This document shows, piece after piece, positions 60,421 to 64,000 of a DNA stretch of 64,000 nt. Numbering within the stretch: the stretch's first letter is position 1; each line of letters opens with the position of its first letter. The stretch covers positions 124,001 through 188,000 of the forward strand of contig NZ_JACIEU010000011.1 of NCBI RefSeq assembly GCF_014197035.1, written 5' to 3'. The position numbers and the translations under genes are program-made. The DNA is from Sphingobium scionense (GTDB lineage: Bacteria > Pseudomonadota > Alphaproteobacteria > Sphingomonadales > Sphingomonadaceae). Under the pieces are notes generated by a model. It had not been told where the DNA came from and did no database searches. It saw nothing but the letters and a program-made list of their open reading frames with translations.

Positions 60421-61653
60421 TCAGCCAAGTAATAGTTCGCGAGGACTTGGATGACCAAGAAAGGCGGCCGGACTGGCCGACGCGCCATATGCCCCTGCCA
60501 GGAAAATCGCGATGAAATCACCCGGCGCGACCGGCGGCAACGCCAGCTTCTCCCCCAGCCGGTCGATCGGCGTGCAGAGACAACCGACCACATTTACCGG
60601 CTGGGTCGATGGCTCACGCCCGAAGCGATTGGCCACCGCGATCGGGTAATTGCGCCGCACGACCGTGCCGAAATTGCCGCTGGCGGCAAGCTGATGGTGC
60701 AGGCCACCATCGACCACGACGAAGGTTTCCCCCTGGCTGGTCTTCACATCGACGACCTGGGTCAGATAGACCCCCGCCTCCCCGACCAGCCAGCGGCCCA
60801 GTTCGATCGCGAATGCGCTGTCCTTCAGGATATCCGGCAGCGCCTTGACCGCGGTGTCGAGCGCGACACCGATCGGCCGGATGTCCAGCCGCTCGTCACC
60901 GGGGAAATAGGGGATGCCGAAACCGCCACCCAGATTGACCAGTGGCGGCGCCGCGCCGACCGCATCGGACAGGCGCGCCGCCAGATCGATGGTCGCCGCC
61001 TGGGTCTCGATGATCGCCATCGGGTCGAGCGCCTGGCTGCCGGCGAAGATATGCCAGCCACGCCAGTCCGCGCCGCCATCGATCATCGTGCGGGCCAGCG
61101 CGGCCGCGCGATCGGCATCGACGCCGAAGGGCTTGGCGCCGCCGCCCATGCGCATGCCCGAGCCTTTCAGATCGAAATCCGGGTTCACCCGCACGGCCAG
61201 ACGCGGCACCTTGCCCAGTCGCTCTGCCACGGTGAGCGCGCGGGCGCCCTCCCCTTCGGACTCCAGGTTGATGGTGATGCCGGCGTGGATGGCGGCTTCC
61301 AGTTCGTCATTACGCTTGCCCGGCCCGGCAAAGCTGATGCGCGCCGGGTCCATGCCCGCGTCCAGCGCCATTGCCAGTTCACCGCCCGACGCAATGTCGA
61401 AACCGTCTACCAGACCCGTCATGCGCGCCAGCAGCGGCGCATAAGGATTGGCCTTGATCGCATAATGAAGGTCGATCTTCTTGGGGATCGCCTCGCGGAA
61501 GCGGCGGACCTGCGCTTCGATGATCCCCATGTCATAGACGAACAGCGGCGTGTCGCCCGCTTCGTCGACCAGGCTTGCCGCGCCGCAGCCGCCGATCAGC
61601 AGCATGCCTTCTTCCTCGGCGAACCAGGCGGGGATGGGGCCTGTGGGTTTCAC
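60421..61653 (-). CDS. PLP-dependent decarboxylase, exosortase A-associated
   Basis: 410 residues, fold-type III (alanine-racemase barrel) like ornithine/diaminopimelate decarboxylase. The PLP lysine is in L-H-Y-A-I-K-A-N-P-Y, with H-I-F-A-G-S-Q and G-G-G-F-G-I-P-Y as further family motifs. The amino-acid substrate is unknown. GTG 61653 overlaps the ligase stop by 4 bases and has GGAG upstream, so the two act as a unit. Confidence 0.92.
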   Translation of the reverse strand: MKPTGPIPAWFAEEEGMLLIGGCGAASLVDEAGDTPLFVYDMGIIEAQVRRFREAIPKKIDLHYAIKANPYAPLLARMTGLVDGFDIASGGELAMALDAGMDPARISFAGPGKRNDELEAAIHAGITINLESEGEGARALTVAERLGKVPRLAVRVNPDFDLKGSGMRMGGGAKPFGVDADRAAALARTMIDGGADWRGWHIFAGSQALDPMAIIETQAATIDLAARLSDAVGAAPPLVNLGGGFGIPYFPGDERLDIRPIGVALDTAVKALPDILKDSAFAIELGRWLVGEAGVYLTQVVDVKTSQGETFVVVDGGLHHQLAASGNFGTVVRRNYPIAVANRFGREPSTQPVNVVGCLCTPIDRLGEKLALPPVAPGDFIAIFLAGAYGASASPAAFLGHPSPRELLLG

Positions 61654-63197
61654 GACGCATACTCCTTGGCCAGTGCGACTCGATCGATCTTGCCATTGGG
61701 GTTACGCGGAAACTGTGCAAGCACTAGCGTCTCGCGCGGCTGCATGAAATTGGGCAGTTCGGCCTTCAGGTGGGCGGCGACGGCGGCGGATATATCGGGA
61801 TCGGCGGCGCGCAGCAGCAGCAGCACCGCCTGCCCCAGCCGCTCATCCCTGACACCAAGTGCGACAGCCTCCGCCACGCCGGCGACCGCAACCGCCGCCT
61901 CCTCGATCTCGGTCGGGCTGATGCGATTGCCGGCCGACTTGATCATCGCGTCGTCGCGGCCGACGAAATAGAGCAGTCCTTCCGGGTCGCGGCGCACCGT
62001 ATCCCCGGACCATACGGCAATGCCGCCATGGCGGGAGGCTGACGGCGCCGGCTTGAAGCGCTCGGCGGTGCGCGCAGCATCCTGCCAATAGCCCTGCGCC
62101 ACCAGCGGCCCGGCATGAACCAGTTCGCCCGGCTCGTCATCGCCGGCAAGGCTGCCGTCGGGGCGAACCACCAATATCTCGGCAAAGGGAATGGCAGACC
62201 CCATCGAATCCGGGTGACTGTCAACCAGAGTAGGCGACAGATAGGTGGAGCGGAAGGCTTCGGTCAGGCCATACATGGGATAGAGATCGGCCTGCGGGAA
62301 CAGCCCGCGCAGCCGCGCCACCAGCGGCCGGGTCAACGCCCCGCCACTATTGGTCAGGCGACGGAGCTTGGCCGCGATCTCCACGGGCCAGTCCAGTTCG
62401 GTGAGTTGCACCCAGAGCGGCGGCACCCCGGCCAGGGTGGTGATGTCCCAGCGATCGACCGCCTTCACCACATCGCGCGGCGTCAGATAGTCGAGCGGAT
62501 AGGCGCAGCCGCCCGCATACCAGGTGGAAAGCAGCTGGTTCTGGCCATAGTCGAAGCTGAAGGGCAGCACGCACAGCGTCCGGTCCTCCGGCGCCAGCCC
62601 CAGATAATGGGCCACCGACACCGCGCCGAGCCAAAGATTGGCGTGACTGAGCATCACCCCTTTGGGCCGGCCGGTCGATCCGCTGGTGTAGAGGATCGCG
62701 GCCAGAGCATCGGGCGTGGCATCGGACGGCGGCAGCGCCGCGCCACCGCTCATCCCCGCCGCCGCATCATCTTCCCGATGGAGATGGCAGTCGGCCGGGA
62801 CATCGGCGGGCGCCAGCGTCGATAGGCGGCTGGCCGTGCCGATCAGCAGCGCGGCGCCGCTGTCGGCCAGGATATGGGCGACCTGCGCATGTTTGAGCAG
62901 CGGATTGATCGGCACATGGACAAGGCCTGCACGCGGCGCGGCGAGCGGCATCAGCGCGGCAACCGGCCCCTTGGCCACCCAACTGGCTACCCGCGCGCCG
63001 GATGCAAGGCCAAAACCGGCGAGCCATCCAGCCAGACGGCCAAGTGCCTGTTCCAGCTCGGCATAATCCAGCGCGCCCGATCGGCCCGCCAGCGCCGGCC
63101 GTGCCGGATCGCCATGCCGCAGCAGATGGTCTATCGGCTGCACATCAGCATGGTCGATCGGCGCCTTGGAAGCCAACAGGGGGTCGCTTAACATCAT
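61650..63197 (-). CDS. AMP-forming acyl-CoA/acyl-ACP ligase, exosortase A-associated
   Basis: 515 residues. ANL superfamily: L-Y-T-S-G-S-T-G-R-P-K-G (P-loop), Y-P-M-Y-G-L-T-E-A-F (A5), the Y-F-V-G-R-D-D-A-M-I-K region (A8) and the C-terminal G-K-I-D-R (catalytic K, A10). Activates a carboxylic acid as an adenylate and loads it on CoA or a carrier protein. ATG 63197 or 63194. Divergent from the GNAT-like gene across 47 bases. Confidence 0.93.
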   Translation of the reverse strand: MMLSDPLLASKAPIDHADVQPIDHLLRHGDPARPALAGRSGALDYAELEQALGRLAGWLAGFGLASGARVASWVAKGPVAALMPLAAPRAGLVHVPINPLLKHAQVAHILADSGAALLIGTASRLSTLAPADVPADCHLHREDDAAAGMSGGAALPPSDATPDALAAILYTSGSTGRPKGVMLSHANLWLGAVSVAHYLGLAPEDRTLCVLPFSFDYGQNQLLSTWYAGGCAYPLDYLTPRDVVKAVDRWDITTLAGVPPLWVQLTELDWPVEIAAKLRRLTNSGGALTRPLVARLRGLFPQADLYPMYGLTEAFRSTYLSPTLVDSHPDSMGSAIPFAEILVVRPDGSLAGDDEPGELVHAGPLVAQGYWQDAARTAERFKPAPSASRHGGIAVWSGDTVRRDPEGLLYFVGRDDAMIKSAGNRISPTEIEEAAVAVAGVAEAVALGVRDERLGQAVLLLLRAADPDISAAVAAHLKAELPNFMQPRETLVLAQFPRNPNGKIDRVALAKEYAS

Positions 63198-63244
63198 GTC
63201 CAGAATTTGGTCCTAAGGGCGTCTAAGAACCGGGAGATAATAGG

Positions 63245-64000
63245 TTGCTCGTCCCAAGGGAATATCGGACCCTGTCGGAAGTGCGTTCGGTGCTGGGTAG
63301 CCGGATGGACCGCGCCCATGTCCGCAGCCTGTTCGATCGCCTGGACTGGTTCGAGACATTGCACCCCCACTGCCTTGCCGACACACCGTTGCGGGTGCTG
63401 CACCAGACAGAGGACGCCTGCGAGGCATGGTTGTTCCTTCTCGCCCCCGTTCCCCACCGCCTGACTGCGCTCGCCAACTGGTATAGCTTCGCCTGGAGCC
63501 CTGTCTTCCTGGGCGCCCCGGACGCGCAGCAGCAGGCGCGCCTGCTGGAAAATATCGCCCGCCACCTGCTGCGTGAGCAGGCACAGATCGATCTATACCC
63601 CCTTGCCCAACCCGAACCGCTGGTCAGCGCCTTTCGTCGCGCCGGCTGGTTCGCGGTGCAGCGGCGCATGGGCAGGCGCTATCTGCTCCATGTCGATGGT
63701 CGGGATTTCGCCAGCTATTGGGCGCAGCGCCCAGGCCGGCTGCGCAACCAGGTGCGCCGCAAGGCACGGCAGAGCCGCTATGACCTCAGCATCAGCGACC
63801 GACTGACCGATGCGCTGTGGCAGGATTATGTTGATGTGCAGGCGCATAGCTGGAAAGCGCCCGAGCCCGGCCTGCCCTTCCTGCGCGCCATGGCACAGCG
63901 GGAAAGCGATGCCGGCACTTTGCGGCTGGGCTTTGCCCGGCTGGATGGCCGCGCCGTGGCGACACAGTTATGGACGGTGGAACATGGCATGGCGCTGATC
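63245..64000 (+). CDS. GNAT/FemAB-like acyltransferase (3' end missing)
   Basis: 252 codons to the right edge with no stop. Predicted N-terminal domain and a C-terminal GNAT-like region starting around residue 140 (Y-L-L-H-V-D-G-R-D-F, R-L-R-N-Q-V-R-R-K-A). The best start is TTG 63245, with a stop at 63224 and GGGAG at 63232-63236; ATG 63305 is an alternative. XrtA loci often carry such a gene next to the ligase, in front of an acyl carrier protein and hydrolases which would lie beyond this window. Confidence 0.75.
   Translation, partial: MLVPREYRTLSEVRSVLGSRMDRAHVRSLFDRLDWFETLHPHCLADTPLRVLHQTEDACEAWLFLLAPVPHRLTALANWYSFAWSPVFLGAPDAQQQARLLENIARHLLREQAQIDLYPLAQPEPLVSAFRRAGWFAVQRRMGRRYLLHVDGRDFASYWAQRPGRLRNQVRRKARQSRYDLSISDRLTDALWQDYVDVQAHSWKAPEPGLPFLRAMAQRESDAGTLRLGFARLDGRAVATQLWTVEHGMALI

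Noticed and set aside
38258..64000. Search for PEP-CTERM sorting tails among the products of the EPS locus
   Set aside because: No product ends in a PEP motif plus hydrophobic helix plus basic residues; none can be called.
1..64000. tRNA, rRNA, CRISPR arrays, prophage or transposase genes
   Set aside because: None was recognised on reading both strands; a tRNA or Rfam scan was not possible here.

Overview
The window is a GC-rich (roughly two thirds G+C) chromosomal segment from an alphaproteobacterium, most probably a sphingomonad (Sphingobium/Sphingomonas/Novosphingobium group). Pointers are the CtrA cell-cycle regulator, a UPF0262 gene, a large TonB-dependent receptor, a Bpt-type leucyltransferase and an exosortase A (XrtA) exopolysaccharide locus of the kind found in these bacteria. 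Taxonomy is inferred from gene content only. Both ends cut through genes: a DUF885 metallopeptidase on the left and a GNAT-like acyltransferase on the right. No rRNA, tRNA, CRISPR array, transposase or integrase was seen. No gene-free stretch exceeds 300 bases; the two longest (12404-12697 and 16326-16613) are described as entries.

1-8.1 kb is housekeeping and salvage: DUF885 peptidase, CocE/NonD hydrolase, MAPEG protein, replicative helicase DnaB (minus), then a co-directional plus-strand run of UPF0262, a GH25-like protein that lacks its acidic catalytic residues, cytidine deaminase, dCTP deaminase and a PPP-type phosphoesterase. 8.2-16.3 kb holds an STN-containing TonB receptor, an ECF sigma/anti-sigma pair, a divergent region packed with four perfect inverted repeats, a subtilisin-like protease and a secreted protein with LEA-like 11-residue repeats, a short PAS-MCP transducer and ctrA. 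16.6-21.5 kb has a LysR gene divergent from pirin-wrbA, and an ECF41 sigma factor with its carboxymuconolactone-decarboxylase partner behind a sequence that fits the ECF41 promoter. 21.6-38.2 kb is mixed accessory and metabolic DNA: a low-GC orphan gene, an acyltransferase, RluA and ArfB, a GT-C-like membrane protein, a lower-GC GtrA/GT2 block, a free-methionine-sulfoxide reductase, an RcnB-like protein, a GGDEF-EAL protein, Bpt, threonine deaminase, a beta-hydroxyacid dehydrogenase and an amidohydrolase.

38.2-64 kb is one exopolysaccharide locus. Eighteen minus-strand genes run from 60289 to 38258, mostly with 4-bp overlaps or short gaps: outer-membrane export lipoprotein, chain-length regulator, tyrosine autokinase, outer-membrane beta-barrel, ExeA-like ATPase, polysaccharide deacetylase, two tandem FemAB-like proteins, a glycosyltransferase, XrtA fused to EpsI, an asparagine-synthase-like amidotransferase, the initiating sugar-phosphate transferase, GT2, methyltransferase, flippase, GT4, FkbM methyltransferase and a GT-C-like membrane protein. 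Upstream lie a PLP-dependent decarboxylase and an AMP-forming ligase, and divergently a GNAT-like protein. Together they read as a Wzx/Wzy-type EPS machine with repeat-unit decorating enzymes and a protein-sorting exosortase whose PEP-CTERM substrates are not in this window. The GT-C-like protein at the end of the operon has a clear paralogue at 24.3-26.1 kb.
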